NCBI RefSeq assembly: GCF_003369915.1
Contig: NW_022881614.1
Location: forward strand, 14,872,001 to 14,936,000
Length of the DNA stretch: 64,000 bases
From: Drosophila miranda
Taxonomy: Eukaryota > Arthropoda > Insecta > Diptera > Drosophilidae
Direction: 5' to 3'
In this document: piece by piece, positions 10,501 to 20,600 of the stretch
How the letters are laid out: every line of letters begins with the position of its first letter
Position numbering within the stretch: position 1 is the first letter of the stretch
Notes under the pieces: model-generated
Seen by the model: only the letters and a program-made list of their open reading frames with translations
Told to the model about the DNA's origin: nothing
Database searches by the model: none
Translations under genes and position numbers: made by a program

Positions 10501-13500
10501 CTGTTGTTGACGGGAACCCCGCTGCAGAATGACCTAATGGAGCTGTGGTCTCTGATGCATTTCCTCATGCCCTATGTGTTCTCCTCACACCGCGAGTTTA
10601 AGGAGTGGTTCTCCAATCCGATGACGGGCATGATCGAGGGAAACATGGAGTATAACGAGACTCTGATAGCGCGTCTGCACAAGGTAAGAAGCGTTTCTCA
10701 GAATACTTTTCGTCACAGATAACCTCCGGTGAGGTTATATATATAGCACCTAAAAGCGTTTTCCTGCCAGCCCAATAAATGCTCTTGAAAATCGTTGAGG
10801 GGCGTCTTATCCATGTAGTTGGTCTATAACCAAGCTGATCACATTGAAAACGCATCGTACATCCTAGTAATAATCGTAATTCCAATAGAAAACTCCGATC
10901 CCAATGATTGGTATTGGGAATAGCAGCACCTAAAAGCGTTTTCTTGCCAGCCCAATAAATGCTCTTGAAAATCGTTGATGTGTGCTAGAGAGAACTTCTC
11001 GCAATAGCAAAGTGATCGGAGTTCCAATTGATGACTCTGGTCGGTTTACGTTGTGAACACTATTGATATTGTACCCGTCGGAGTCCAATTTAGGCAAATG
11101 CACTCTGTGTTACATTGAAACACAGCCTCATGTGATGACAATTTGTTAGTTTGCTAAATCAAGTGGGAACGGGGCGTCTTATCCATGTGGTGGGTCTATA
11201 ACCAAGCTGATCACATTGAAAACGCTCCTTACACGACCTCACCGCTATGATAGCAGCACTAAGCACTATCCTCCTAGTTTTAAGCTTAATCTCGCTGTAA
11301 TTGACACTTTTTCGTCGTTGTGTGTCCTTGCAGGTGATTCGGCCGTTCCTGCTGCGACGCCTCAAGAAGGAGGTGGAGAAGCAAATGCCAAAGAAGTACG
11401 AGCATGTGGTCATGTGCCGTCTGTCGAATCGCCAGCGCTACCTGTACGAGGATTTCATGAGTCGCTCCAAGTAAGTACAGCACTGCTCCCCACTTTAAGA
11501 ACTGGAATGACTTGGCTAATACGATTGTAATTTGCAGAACGAGGGAAACCCTGCAGACGGGCAATCTACTGAGCGTGATCAATGTGCTGATGCAGCTGCG
11601 GAAGGTATGCAACCATCCGAATATGTTTGAAGTGCGTCCGATAATATCGCCGTTTCAAATGGAGGGCATTACATTCCACACGCCGCGTCTCGTCTGCGAC
11701 ATAATGGAGTATGATCCGTTCACGGTGAGTCCCAGGTCACAGAAGGGTGTTTTCTCCCTCCCCCCACCCCCCATTTACCCTTATTGCTGCCTCTGATTGA
11801 AAATGATGTTAAACTGTCACTGAAAGTTGGGCTCAATCTGTTTTGGAGCGAGTCGTAAACTTGTCCCAGGATGTTCGCATTTGCGAGGCATTTGTCTGAT
11901 TCAATCGCCCAGTTCCCCGTCCCCCGTCCCCTGCCCCTTAGGCCAGTTGTAGCTCTAGCAATATATGTGTGTATCTGAATTGACTGACAAATTACTATCT
12001 CGCCAATAGCAAATCAATCTGGAAACTGTGAATCTCCTGCTGCTGCATCTGGAGGAAACATTAAGCGCGTACGTATCGCACAAGTGCCGCCTACTCGCCC
12101 CGCCACGCAAGTTGATCGAGGAGATCGACAGCGCCCCACAGCCACCACCGCGCTGCCCCAACGGCAAGTATCGGTTTCACATACGAGTGCGAAGCGCGGA
12201 GCTTGCGCAGCGGCTCAAATTGAATGCGGTGCGAGTGGGCGCCAGTCCGACCATGCGGTTGGAGGGGTCCAAGATTGTGCCAATGCGCACGCTCTTGCCC
12301 AGTGGAAGGATCATGAAGCGTATCGGTGGTTCCATTAACCCCATTAATATGGCATTAAAGCCGGTTGTGATCAACAGCGTGATTACGACGTCGTCGACGA
12401 CCACAACCACTATAGGAGGATCGGCATCCTCTCCGGGGGCAGCGCTAAACGTCTTGGCCAACGCCAAGCTGATGACTGCACGCTCCCATATGAATGCCCC
12501 AACGCCGGCCAAGGTGACCAAGACGATGCAGGATGGTAAACCCTTTTTCTACCTCACGCCAACCACAAATGCGGGGGGAGCCGGTGCCCGCCTGACCCTT
12601 ACCAGCAAGACATCGTCGCCGTCGTCTGTCACAGCGCTTGTCAATGCGAGCAGCATTTCGGGGACAGCTGCCGCTGGTACAGTATTAACATCTCAGCAGC
12701 TAATCAAGGAGCCCATTGTCAGGGATCTGGCGACGCATGTGAAGAGCACGGCGCAGAAACAGATAATAGCCAATGGAAGCACGGGGCGGGAGGAGCAGGA
12801 GGAGGAGGAAGCAGAGGATCCCTACAAGGTCCAGGAACTCATTCAGATGCGCAAGGAGCAGCGCCTGGCCTCCCTCAAGCGCATGGCCACGATCAATCGT
12901 CGACGTACCGATGCCAGTCCCATCTACGGCCAAGACTGCCGCGGGGCCATCCAACGGTGCATGCAGTCGACGCGTACCCTGCGACGCTCCACGTGGCAGA
13001 CACGGAGCTTCTCCAACTGCTGCACGGCGATGGCCCATCGCGATGGATGGTCCCTCAATCACCTGCTCAAGACCTTCGAGCAGAGGTGTGCAGAAATGGC
13101 GCCAATCTTTAGTAACTTTGTGATTTATGTTCCTTCGGTGTGTGCTCCGCTGATCCGCCGCTACGTCCAGAATCTGTCCTCCACGCACTGGCAGTACGAG
13201 CGGCAGATCGAGAGCAGGGTGGGACAGACCCTGCTGCCAAAGCTGGACCTTCTGCATCCCATTATCTCGGCAATGACCACACAGTTTCCGGATCCGCGGC
13301 TCATTCAGTATGACTGTGGCAAGCTGCAGACCCTGGATCGTCTGCTGAGGCAGCTGAAGATCGACGGCCATCGCGTGCTGATATTCACGCAGATGACCAA
13401 GATGCTGGACGTGTTGGAGGCATTCCTCAACCACCACGGCCACATCTACCTGCGACTCGATGGCTCGACGCGCGTCGAGCAGCGACAGATCCTCATGGAG

Positions 13501-16253
13501 CGCTTTAACGGGGACAAACGGATATTCTGTTTCATAAAGGCCACGCGATCGGGCGGCGTTGGCATTAATCTGACGGGCGCCGACACTGTCATCTTCTACG
13601 ACTCTGACTGGAATCCCACCATGGATGCGCAGGCGCAGGATCGATGCCACCGCATCGGGCAAACGCGCGACGTGCACATCTACCGCCTGGTGTCCGAGAA
13701 GACCATCGAAGTGAACATCCTCAAGAAGGCCAATCAGAAGCGAATGCTCAGCGACATGGCCATCGAGGGCGGCAACTTCACCACAACCTTCTTCAAGAGC
13801 TCCACCATCAACGATCTATTCACAATGGATCACACCGAGCAGGACGAGACCTCCACCACCACCCCCCAGGAAGTCGTCAAGTCCGATGAGAAGACGGAGA
13901 GAATTGTCACGTCGACGACGACCGCGACCGCCGTTGTGGAAACGGAGAAGCAGTCGCTGCGAGCATTTGAGCACGCCCTTGCTGCCGCCGAGGATGAGCA
14001 GGACGTTCTAGCCACCAAGACGGCCAAGGCCGAAGTGGCTGCAGATCTGGCCGAGTTCGATGAGAATATTCCCATTGCGGATGATGCCAACGCTGAGGCA
14101 GGCGTCGGCTCCTCTCAGGGTGAGATGAGCAAGGCAGATCTGGAGATGCAGAATATCGTCAAGCAGGTGAGTCGCGAGTATTGATTGATTGATCGGGGAT
14201 GGGGTGCGGGTATGGCAGGGCTTGCAATTTATATTGAATACCGTATCTTGATGCGCATTCGATTCAGCGAGCACTGCCGAGAGAAACTTCCCTTCGGGGA
14301 GTATATGTTCAGACATAGTCGAAGCGACTAACCCACGCTCGATTATATCACTCAACGTCTAACATGGCTAGCCCTCGAATTTATGTGTTATGATGGATAG
14401 ATCGTGTCAGTGAGGATGTGGAGTCAAGCTTGTTCTAATGATTATTGCATTTGTCTTCCCCCCACTTGTAGCTGTCGCCCGTGGAACGCTATGCCATGCG
14501 TTTCGTGGAGGCCACTGGAGCTGCCTGGACGGCGGAACAGCTGCGCGCCGCAGAAGCCGAGCTGGAGGCACAGAAGCGGGAATGGGAGGCCAATCGACTG
14601 GCTGTTATGCAGAAGGAGGAGGAGCTACTCAAGCCGGAGGCCGAGGCTGAGGAATTGCTCACCTACAGGCGCAAGGATTCGAGTAATCAGGTTAATGTCA
14701 ATACCAAACAAGATTCCCATTCATCCAAAAAGCGAGCCCCAGCCAGTAGGTCTCAGTGCAACAGGCAGGGTCAGCAGCACCAGCTGAGCAGGAGTGTGAA
14801 CAGTAGCCACAGTGGCAGCAGGAACCAGAAGAGATCAGTGCCGCCTGCGGTCAGTAGTAGTCCGGCGCAGACGTCGTGTCGGCGTCGTGTCAGCCTCAAT
14901 GTGAGTGCTCCTCCAGTAGTGTTGGGGTCAGGGAAAGGGACAGGAAACAGCAAGAGGTCGACGACTGGGGGCAAGAGCGGCTCGTCTGTCAGACGGAACA
15001 CGCGACTCCATTCGTTGGGTGTGGTCCATGTGACCAATGCCCAAACAACGCCCACTAGAAAGACAACACGCACAGCCCTAGCTGCAGGAGCGGCTGCGGC
15101 TGCGGCTGCCGAGGAGGACTCTCCTGTGGTCGCCGGCGAGCGTCCCAAGCGGCTGTCGGCCAACATTGCCATGAGCAAGATGATGAAAACGCCCGTCCTC
15201 AAGTCCACTCAAATGAACAGCAGTGGGAAGAGCAGCAGCAGCACCACCACCACCACGCCTCCAAAGCGAGTGTGTGGAGATAGCACCTCAGTTTCGGTCA
15301 CTTCTCGGCGAAGGCTGCTGAAAAGACGAGCTACGATAGCTACACCCTTGGCTATTCCAAGCGATGAGGATGAGGACGAGGACGAGAATGACAATAATAC
15401 AGAAAATGAAGAGGAGGAAGTGAGTGTGGCAGATGAAGACGATGACAATGATGACGATGAGGAGTTGAGTGCAGAAGATGATGACGATAGGTCATCCGCC
15501 TTGGAGGAGACAACAACGCCAACCGAAGAATCCCTAAGCGAAAAAGGGAACGGGGCTGATGAGGATGAAGAGCAGGAAACGCACGTGGACATCCTCTCCG
15601 AGGACTCGGAGAGCAGTAATGCCACAGCCGGAGAAGTTACCGGCGAAGGAGAGGCCGAATCAAATGCCAGCTTGGACGGCTGTTGGAGTGCCCACGATCA
15701 AGTGCAAGACACCACAATGACCAGCTCCACGTACTATAATGTGAGCGAAGAGACGGACACAGATGAGCCCAATGATCCCTTGGCGCATGCCAAATCAGAG
15801 TCGAGCCAAGAGCAAGCACTTCAGAGGCAGCAGCATCATCAGATTCTGTCGGATAAGAGCGATGAGAGCGAAACTGTTGGCCACACGCCCCGCACTCGAT
15901 CACGCGGCTCTGTGAAGATCAATCTGTGGACTCTGGACATGAGTCCCGTGGCGAACACCCTGAACCGCAGTGGTTCGAACAGAAGCATCAAGAAGAACGA
16001 GTCGACGCCCAGAGAGGTGCATAGCGAGCCCAGGCGCAGGGTAGTGACCAAGAGAATGGTCAAGACGGATGGTACCATCGCCGTCAACAAGTCGTCAACA
16101 CAGCACAAAAGCACAGCCGGGACGCTGCATCCATGGATAACCAAGACGCCCAAAGTGATGCTACGATCCACGCCGCTTCCTGCCACAGCTAGCTCTGGAG
16201 CACACGCAGCCACAGGAGCAGTCTCCTCCTCAAGTGGGACTACGAATCGGTGA
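3910..16253 (+). CDS. dom: domino, isoform B: SWI2/SNF2-family chromatin-remodelling ATPase (10 coding exons)
   Basis: Domino is the Drosophila p400/SRCAP-type ATPase. From the literature, the B isoform drives SWR1-like H2A.V deposition and the A isoform works in the Tip60 acetyltransferase complex. Coding exons with matching phases are 3910-4562, 4631-4940, 5160-5460, 7920-8735, 8888-10178, 10497-10683, 11334-11470, 11538-11724, 12010-14166 and 14472-16253. Domains in order: low-complexity Ser/Thr/Gln N-terminus, HSA helix, acidic region, ATPase lobe 1 ([12 protein letters not shown]), a long insertion typical of the INO80/SWR1 branch, lobe 2 ([11 protein letters not shown]), then an acidic tail unique to this isoform. 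The start at 3910 ([10 protein letters not shown]) is chosen because it matches the D. melanogaster start as I remember it; an in-frame ATG also exists at 3829. No frame-breaking lesion is seen in the B reading frame. Confidence 0.93.
4631..4940 (+). CDS. dom: dom coding exon 2
   Basis: Acceptor CCTCCACAG. It encodes [15 protein letters not shown] and [17 protein letters not shown], one of the more conserved N-terminal blocks of Dom. I place the donor at GCG/GTTAGC (phase 0) because the join NSTVKA-NTQSQ mirrors the D. melanogaster protein as I recall it. The frame stays open to a stop at 4985, and a stronger-looking donor at 4908 (CAG/GTGGAC) also preserves phase, so the end carries some doubt. 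Confidence 0.75.
5160..5460 (+). CDS. dom: dom coding exon 3
   Basis: Acceptor TTTTTCCCCAG, donor CAAG/GTAAAT, phase 1 at the end. It encodes [11 protein letters not shown], Ala/Ser/Thr-rich sequence, then [16 protein letters not shown] and QLTQQ. Confidence 0.88.
5461..6425 (+). other. dom intron 3, 5' part
   Basis: AT-rich intron sequence between the GTAAAT donor and a possible cassette exon. I see no gene, repeat or RNA in it. Confidence 0.6.
6426..6530 (+). CDS. dom: Candidate alternative (cassette) exon of dom
   Basis: The stretch follows an AG (TATAATATAG) and ends CCAG/GTGCTT. It is 105 bp long, exactly 35 codons, with phase 1 at both ends, so it could be included between exon 3 and the exon at 7920 without disturbing the frame. 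It would encode [18 protein letters not shown] followed by a Pro/Val-rich segment. The D. melanogaster isoform I remember joins QLTQQ directly to GGTPL and lacks it. Codon choice is more AT-rich than in the neighbouring exons. Confidence 0.4.
6531..7104 (+). other. dom intron sequence before the repeat cluster
   Basis: AT-rich sequence with an A-rich tract at 6580-6600 and CACCAC repeats near 7010-7025. The open frame running to 6637 loses protein character after the GTGCTT donor. Nothing else is supported. Confidence 0.5.
7105..7760. mobile_element. SGM/ISY-like (DINE-1/Helitron-type) repeat cluster in a dom intron
   Basis: Words such as CACCTAAAAGCGTTTTCTTG, GCTCTTGAAAATCGTTGATG and ACCAAGCTGATCACATTG recur here and in the intron at 10744-11235. 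The cluster holds one fuller copy (7105-7410), a spacer (7408-7481), then the start of a second copy at about 7486. There are no terminal inverted repeats and no coding region, as expected for the non-autonomous Helitron-type SGM/ISY elements abundant in obscura-group genomes. The family name is my inference. Confidence 0.55.
7920..8735 (+). CDS. dom: dom coding exon 4 (HSA domain)
   Basis: Acceptor ATTCCAAG, phase 1; donor GATG/GTAAGA. After a Gly/Ser/Thr-rich part comes [20 protein letters not shown] and then the HSA domain (about 8288-8660; [28 protein letters not shown]). In this family the HSA helix binds actin and actin-related proteins. Confidence 0.93.
8888..10178 (+). CDS. dom: dom coding exon 5 (acidic region and ATPase lobe 1)
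   Basis: Acceptor CATTTGCAG, donor GAGAG/GTAACC, phase 2. A long Asp/Glu-rich region with SQKRRKLEP leads to the Snf2 ATPase core: [11 protein letters not shown], Walker [11 protein letters not shown] near 9799-9828, and DEAQ at 10108-10119. The acidic stretch probably contacts histones (inference). Confidence 0.95.
10497..10683 (+). CDS. dom: dom coding exon 6 (ATPase lobe 1, motif III)
   Basis: Acceptor CTCTCCCATAG, donor CAAG/GTAAGA, phase 0. It encodes [18 protein letters not shown], the conserved Snf2 motif III, and the start of the helical region. Confidence 0.95.
10744..11235. mobile_element. SGM/ISY-like repeat cluster in a dom intron
   Basis: Starts with CACCTAAAAGCGTTTTC and contains the same body words as the cluster at 7105-7760, including a ~72-bp spacer (about 10850-10924) that is nearly identical to 7408-7481. 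It is built from at least two partial copies. Non-coding. Confidence 0.55.
11334..11470 (+). CDS. dom: dom coding exon 7
   Basis: Acceptor GTCCTTGCAG, donor CCAA/GTAAGT, phase 2. It encodes [19 protein letters not shown], the conserved Snf2 helical segment after motif III. Confidence 0.95.
11538..11724 (+). CDS. dom: dom coding exon 8
   Basis: Acceptor AATTTGCAG, donor CACG/GTGAGT, phase 0. It encodes [20 protein letters not shown], the conserved block at the end of lobe 1, then [14 protein letters not shown]. Confidence 0.95.
12010..14166 (+). CDS. dom: dom coding exon 9 (insertion and ATPase lobe 2)
   Basis: Acceptor CGCCAATAG, donor GCAG/GTGAGT, phase 0. The first two thirds are the long insertion between the lobes that defines the INO80/SWR1 subfamily, ending near [16 protein letters not shown]. 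Lobe 2 follows: [31 protein letters not shown], then motif [15 protein letters not shown] and motif [16 protein letters not shown]. Motif V has Lys-Ala where this branch normally has Leu-Ser (13537-13542). Confidence 0.95.
14472..14690 (+). CDS. dom: dom exon 10 as used in isoform A
   Basis: The same acceptor as the isoform-B terminal exon, ending [10 protein letters not shown]-type sequence at donor CAG/GTTAAT. The join to VWISRNTMEQMP (exon at 17513) is the D. melanogaster isoform-A junction as I remember it. Confidence 0.85.
14472..16253 (+). CDS. dom: dom terminal exon of isoform B
   Basis: Acceptor CCACTTGTAG, frame [19 protein letters not shown], ending at TGA 16251-16253. An internal donor CAG/GTTAAT at 14690/14691 (phase 0) is used by isoform A. 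If not spliced there, the exon reads into a Ser/Arg/Thr-rich and then strongly Asp/Glu-rich tail (15360-15620), the isoform-B C-terminus. Confidence 0.9.
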   Translation: MSPVERYAMRFVEATGAAWTAEQLRAAEAELEAQKREWEANRLAVMQKEEELLKPEAEAEELLTYRRKDSSNQVNVNTKQDSHSSKKRAPASRSQCNRQGQQHQLSRSVNSSHSGSRNQKRSVPPAVSSSPAQTSCRRRVSLNVSAPPVVLGSGKGTGNSKRSTTGGKSGSSVRRNTRLHSLGVVHVTNAQTTPTRKTTRTALAAGAAAAAAAEEDSPVVAGERPKRLSANIAMSKMMKTPVLKSTQMNSSGKSSSSTTTTTPPKRVCGDSTSVSVTSRRRLLKRRATIATPLAIPSDEDEDEDENDNNTENEEEEVSVADEDDDNDDDEELSAEDDDDRSSALEETTTPTEESLSEKGNGADEDEEQETHVDILSEDSESSNATAGEVTGEGEAESNASLDGCWSAHDQVQDTTMTSSTYYNVSEETDTDEPNDPLAHAKSESSQEQALQRQQHHQILSDKSDESETVGHTPRTRSRGSVKINLWTLDMSPVANTLNRSGSNRSIKKNESTPREVHSEPRRRVVTKRMVKTDGTIAVNKSSTQHKSTAGTLHPWITKTPKVMLRSTPLPATASSGAHAATGAVSSSSGTTNR

Positions 16254-17512
16254 TAACAACGAATGTTTAGTAGTATTAGTAGTATTGTAGTATTAAAAGC
16301 CAGTCAGCCAGCCAAACCAGCTGCGGTGCGTGTGTGTGTTGTGCACGTTTTAGTTTGTGAATCCTCCTCGGAGAGAGAGCGAGAGAGAGCTTGTCGTCCT
16401 CGAGCTGTTTACAGGGCGAGTATTTATAGACTGTAACAAGTTTCCTTCTATCAAACATACGTACTATATATTCATGTGTGCTAAGGTTAGTTAGTGATTA
16501 GCCGAATGGCAGAAGTCTAGGATAACAAATTCACTTGGATCGATAGGGTAGCGATGAAGATGGGGAGACACACTATAGAGTGATGGATAGGTAGTAGTTT
16601 AGCATAGTAAGACCTCTCAGATTGTACATAGATATATACATATAGCATATAATTAGCATCGTGTAATCAGGGCCACTCCAAGTATCCAAGCATTAAAATC
16701 ATAAATGATTTATTACTTTTCATCAACCGAACATTTCGCTCCCCAAAAAACTGTTTTAGTTCTTAAGCCGCAAGGTATACCTGTAAACTAGAGTTTAAAT
16801 ATTTTGCATTTTATAATTTATTTTGTACTCTTAACTTAACGAAAGCAAAGCAAAACGGAAACCTTAACCATCTTAAGACTTTGCGAATAGATTGACTAAC
16901 AAATAAACCAGAACTCAATTCGTGTGTTCCATTGTATAAATAAAGATAGATCAACTACAGATCTATCTATAAACAAAAAAAAAACAGAAGCAAACGAAAC
17001 TGAAACTAAACTAAAACTAAAAGAAAAACTAAAAGACGTTGTGGTTTTTATTTACGGACTCATTTCGTGCGTAGCCCCTATATTCCATTTAGAAGAGACA
17101 ATTGCACAAAAGTTGGGAAAAGAATAAGCGCGTAAATCTCCATCCAAAGATTGTTAAATATTATTTTCTCCAAAGAAATGTAGAATTCTGTTTTGGTGTC
17201 GTATATCCGAAAATCTGTCGTGTGTCTGAGATCTGTTAGTTCCGCGTGGAGTCCTCTAAAATATTCTTGCCATCGTAAAAAATGAAATCGAATCCCAATT
17301 ATCGTACGAAAGCTAGAAACTGTTAGGAATGAAAGCTACAACGCCATCAATTAGCAATTTTCAATTCAATTCAAATCAAAATAGTTTCTAAGCCAACACC
17401 AAAACAGAGTTGCTATATCCTGAAAATAATGTGGAACGTGTATTCTTTTCTTTAACTTTCTTGCCTCTTCGTCTGCTTTTGGCTCTGCTTCTCCCATTGG
17501 CCCCGTGTCCAG
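16254..17512 (+). other. dom-B 3' UTR and isoform-A-specific intron
   Basis: Non-coding. It holds the 3' UTR of isoform B with a GA-rich microsatellite near 16370-16392, and poly(A) signals further down; for isoform A the whole stretch is intron (14691-17512). The ORF at 16924-17127 is AT-rich and A-tract-driven, so I do not call it. Confidence 0.7.
16902..16944 (+). terminator. Poly(A) signals of dom-B
   Basis: AATAAA at 16902-16907 and again at 16939-16944, about 650 bp past the isoform-B stop. Confidence 0.55.
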
Positions 17513-17548
17513 GTCTGGATATCACGCAACACCATGGAACAGATGCCG
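17513..17548 (+). CDS. dom: dom isoform-A exon 11 (36 bp)
   Basis: Microexon with acceptor CGTGTCCAG and donor GCCG/GTAAGT, phase 0 on both sides, encoding VWISRNTMEQMP. Too short to be found by ORF length, but it links exon 10 and the large exon at 17607 in frame. Confidence 0.85.
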
Positions 17549-17606
17549 GTAAGTGGATCGGATGCCTTGTCTAATCTGAATCTGAATCTCCTACGGAAAT
17601 ATATAG

Positions 17607-20600
17607 ATGTGGTGCCCGCCCACGCCGCCGCAGGACAGTGAGAACGACATCTACATAGACCACTCTCTGTCGTTTATGTACGACCTAGTGCCAATCGCGG
17701 AGCTGGACCTGCCGCCCGTCTACGTGCGCAAGGAGAACAAACGCTCGACCGAGGCCGGCTACGATGGCAGTCGGCGCACCAACAAAATGCGACGGGAGGA
17801 CAACTGCGCGCCTCCCAAGTCGCTCTTCGATCGCCCGACGCCCCAGCTCTCGCGGCTGCGTCGCGAGCTAAAGAACCAGCGCTTCCGCGGCAGCTTTAAG
17901 CCCAACTCCCCCGTACTGGGCATGAAGCCACAGTTGCCCGTTAAGCCGTTGACCGAGCCGGAGGCCATGAGCGAGTGGTGCATCTTCGAGGACATCGCCA
18001 TACTGCACGTGCTGGTCAATCTGCAAGGCTTGCCCTGCAGTCTGGTCCAGCTGGCGCCTGGTCAGACGCCCAACTGGGACCTCGTCTCGGAGATGGTCAA
18101 TTTCTGCTCAAAGACGTACCGCTCGGCCAGGCAGTGCCGCTACCGCTACGAGACCCACATTCAGCCGCGCGAGGAGGGCAAGGTGGTGGAGAGCCCCAAG
18201 AAGCAGAAGAAACTCAAACCCACCCTGCGCACCGAGTACCTCAAGAGCCCACTTCGCTACCTGCGCACCACCCAGCTCTATGCCAGCGACAACAACGCCT
18301 CCTTCTACAAGGTCATGCGCTCCAGATTCGACAGCATCAAAACGGCCTACCTAAAGAAGGCCCCTCCGCCGAAGCGACAGTTCAGTGCGCCCAGCCTGAT
18401 GAACCCCAAGCACATGGAGGTTCTGCAGGAGTTTGGCATACAGAACTATGACCAACCCGTGCCCCCGCAGAACATTGCTGCCATGAAGGCCAACAAGATC
18501 CGGGAGAAGCAACGTGGTGGTCAACAGTTGCTGCCGCCGCAGTCCCAACAGCAGCAGCAACAACAACAACAACAACATCAGCCCCAGCAACAGGCGCCGC
18601 AGATGCAACAGCAGCCCCAGCCCCACCAACAGCAGGTACAGCAGCAGCTGGCCACAGCTTCACCCGTTCCCCAAACTCTTCCCGTACAACAGCAGCAGCA
18701 ACAGCAGACCGTGGAACTGGTGCAGCAGCAGCAACAGCCCATCAACACGAACACAACGGTGGCGGTTCCCTCCGCCGGGCAGCTGCAGCAGATGCAAATC
18801 CAGCACTTAACCAGCGCCAACGTATCGCCCGGCCAGCAGACGGCCATTCTCCTGCATCAGTCCCAGCAGCAAATGCGCACTCACCCGGGACAAGGCCAGC
18901 AGTCCGCCACGCAACAGCTGGTGAAGACCATTGTGGGAACCTCTTCCAATCTGACGGCAGGACAGCTGCAGCAGCTGGCCCAACAGTCGGCCGCTGCCAA
19001 CCCGGGCCAATCCAGCGTCAGCGTGGTGCTCACAACGCCCGTACAGAGTCTGCCGGCCGTTGTTCAGACACAGTCTGGCAGCGCAGCCCAGATCGTGTCC
19101 ATCTCGTCACAGACAACGCTACCCGTAAACAGTTCCCCGCAGCTAGGAAGCATTGTGCAGACCCAGACCCTGCCCCAGGTCGTCTCCGTAAGCACACTGC
19201 CCACCGTGGGTTCCGTGCTGACCACCACTGCCAGTCAACAGCAGCAACAGCAACAGCAGACCACGGCAGTGACCACACTTAACACCGCCATGCTGCGGGG
19301 TCAGCGAATTGTGTCCGCTTCCACGGGAAACACGCTGCAGCAGCGAACAAATGCAGCCGGACAGTCGATTGTGTCCGTGCCCAACCTCGGCCAGGGCGTC
19401 AGTCCCGCCCAGTTCCAGACGCAACTTCGTCTGGCCGCAGTGCCCACGTCCCCAGCCACACAAACACAGCTGGTGACCACCAAGGGCATTCCAGTGACTG
19501 CCCTTCAGCAGGGAGGGAAGACGACGGTCATTCCCGGAAACCAGCAGCCGGGAGGCGCTCACATCCAGCTGTATCGCCAGCGTAGCCTCAAGGTGCTGCA
19601 GACGCAGCCGGCTCCCGTTGGTGGGACAGCAGGCGGTGGAGTGGCCACTGCCAATCTGGTGCAGACAGCGGGTACCATCATCCAGGCCGGCAACATGCCC
19701 ACCCATGTGACCAGCCAAAAGGTGGCCGTCTCCGGAATGCCGGGAGCTGGCGTCGTACAGGCGGCCAACGTCGTTAGCAGTGTCCAGATGCACGGCCAGG
19801 CCCGGACGCAGTTCATCAAGCAAATGGCCAGCAAGCAAAGTCTGCAGCGTCAGGTGATATCGGCGGACGGCAGCACCACTTCAGCGGCAGCCGGAGACAT
19901 GCTTCTGGTTAAGCGACACAACATACTGGCCACCCAAAAGGCCCAACAGGCGACGGGCGCCCTCTTCACCACCACCACGGCCGTTCAGCAACAGCAGCAA
20001 CAGGGACAGCTGCCAGTGGCCGGACAGATACAGCCCCAGCAGGTCACCCAGCAGCAGATTGCATCCCTGGTGAAGGCCTCCACGGCGGCGGCAGCCAGCG
20101 GGAGCAGTTTGAGCGCGGGTGGAGTCACAGTCTCCGCCACGGGTCCCACCGTGCAGGCGGGAAGCGTGAACATCCCTTTGCCGCAGCTCAAGTGCGGAAG
20201 CCAGATCAAGGTGACCATGCCCATGCGGCATCTGCAAATGCAGCAACAGCTGACGATGCCGCGCAAGATCAGCCGAATGACACAGCTGGTAAGCGCCAGC
20301 GGACAGCCAACGGCCACCAACATTGTGTCCGGTCCCCAGCCGCAGCAGCAGCAGTCTGGCGGCATGACCGTCACCGGTGGGGGAACCCTGCCCACGGTGG
20401 CAGGCCAACAACAGCAGCAGCAGAAGGTGACAACCGGTGGAGGTAGTGTCCAGGCCCAGCTGTTGCACATTCAAAACACCAAGACGCTGCCCAGCTCGGT
20501 GACGGTGCAGCAGTTCCAACAGGTTATGCGCAGTGGGCAGCAGGGGACGTTGGCCACCACGAATTTGGTGCTGGGCAAGACTAGTCTCGGACGGGTCATA

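Noticed and set aside
16924-17127. 67-codon plus-strand ORF after the dom-B poly(A) signals
   Set aside because: The frame is produced by A-rich sequence (Lys/Thr/Glu runs) inside the isoform-A intron, with no splice context or family match.
18541-18600. CRISPR-like or satellite array in the CAG/CAA tracts
   Set aside because: They are ordinary polyglutamine-coding microsatellites in a eukaryotic gene; there is no spacer structure.
18514-18810. Short frames rich in Asn/Ser or Cys in the polyglutamine region
   Set aside because: These are other-frame readings of CAG/CAA runs, not separate genes.
19143-19838. Antisense frames in the dom-A Q-rich exon, repeated in each unit
   Set aside because: They are shadows of CAG/CAA-rich coding sequence and repeat only because the array repeats.
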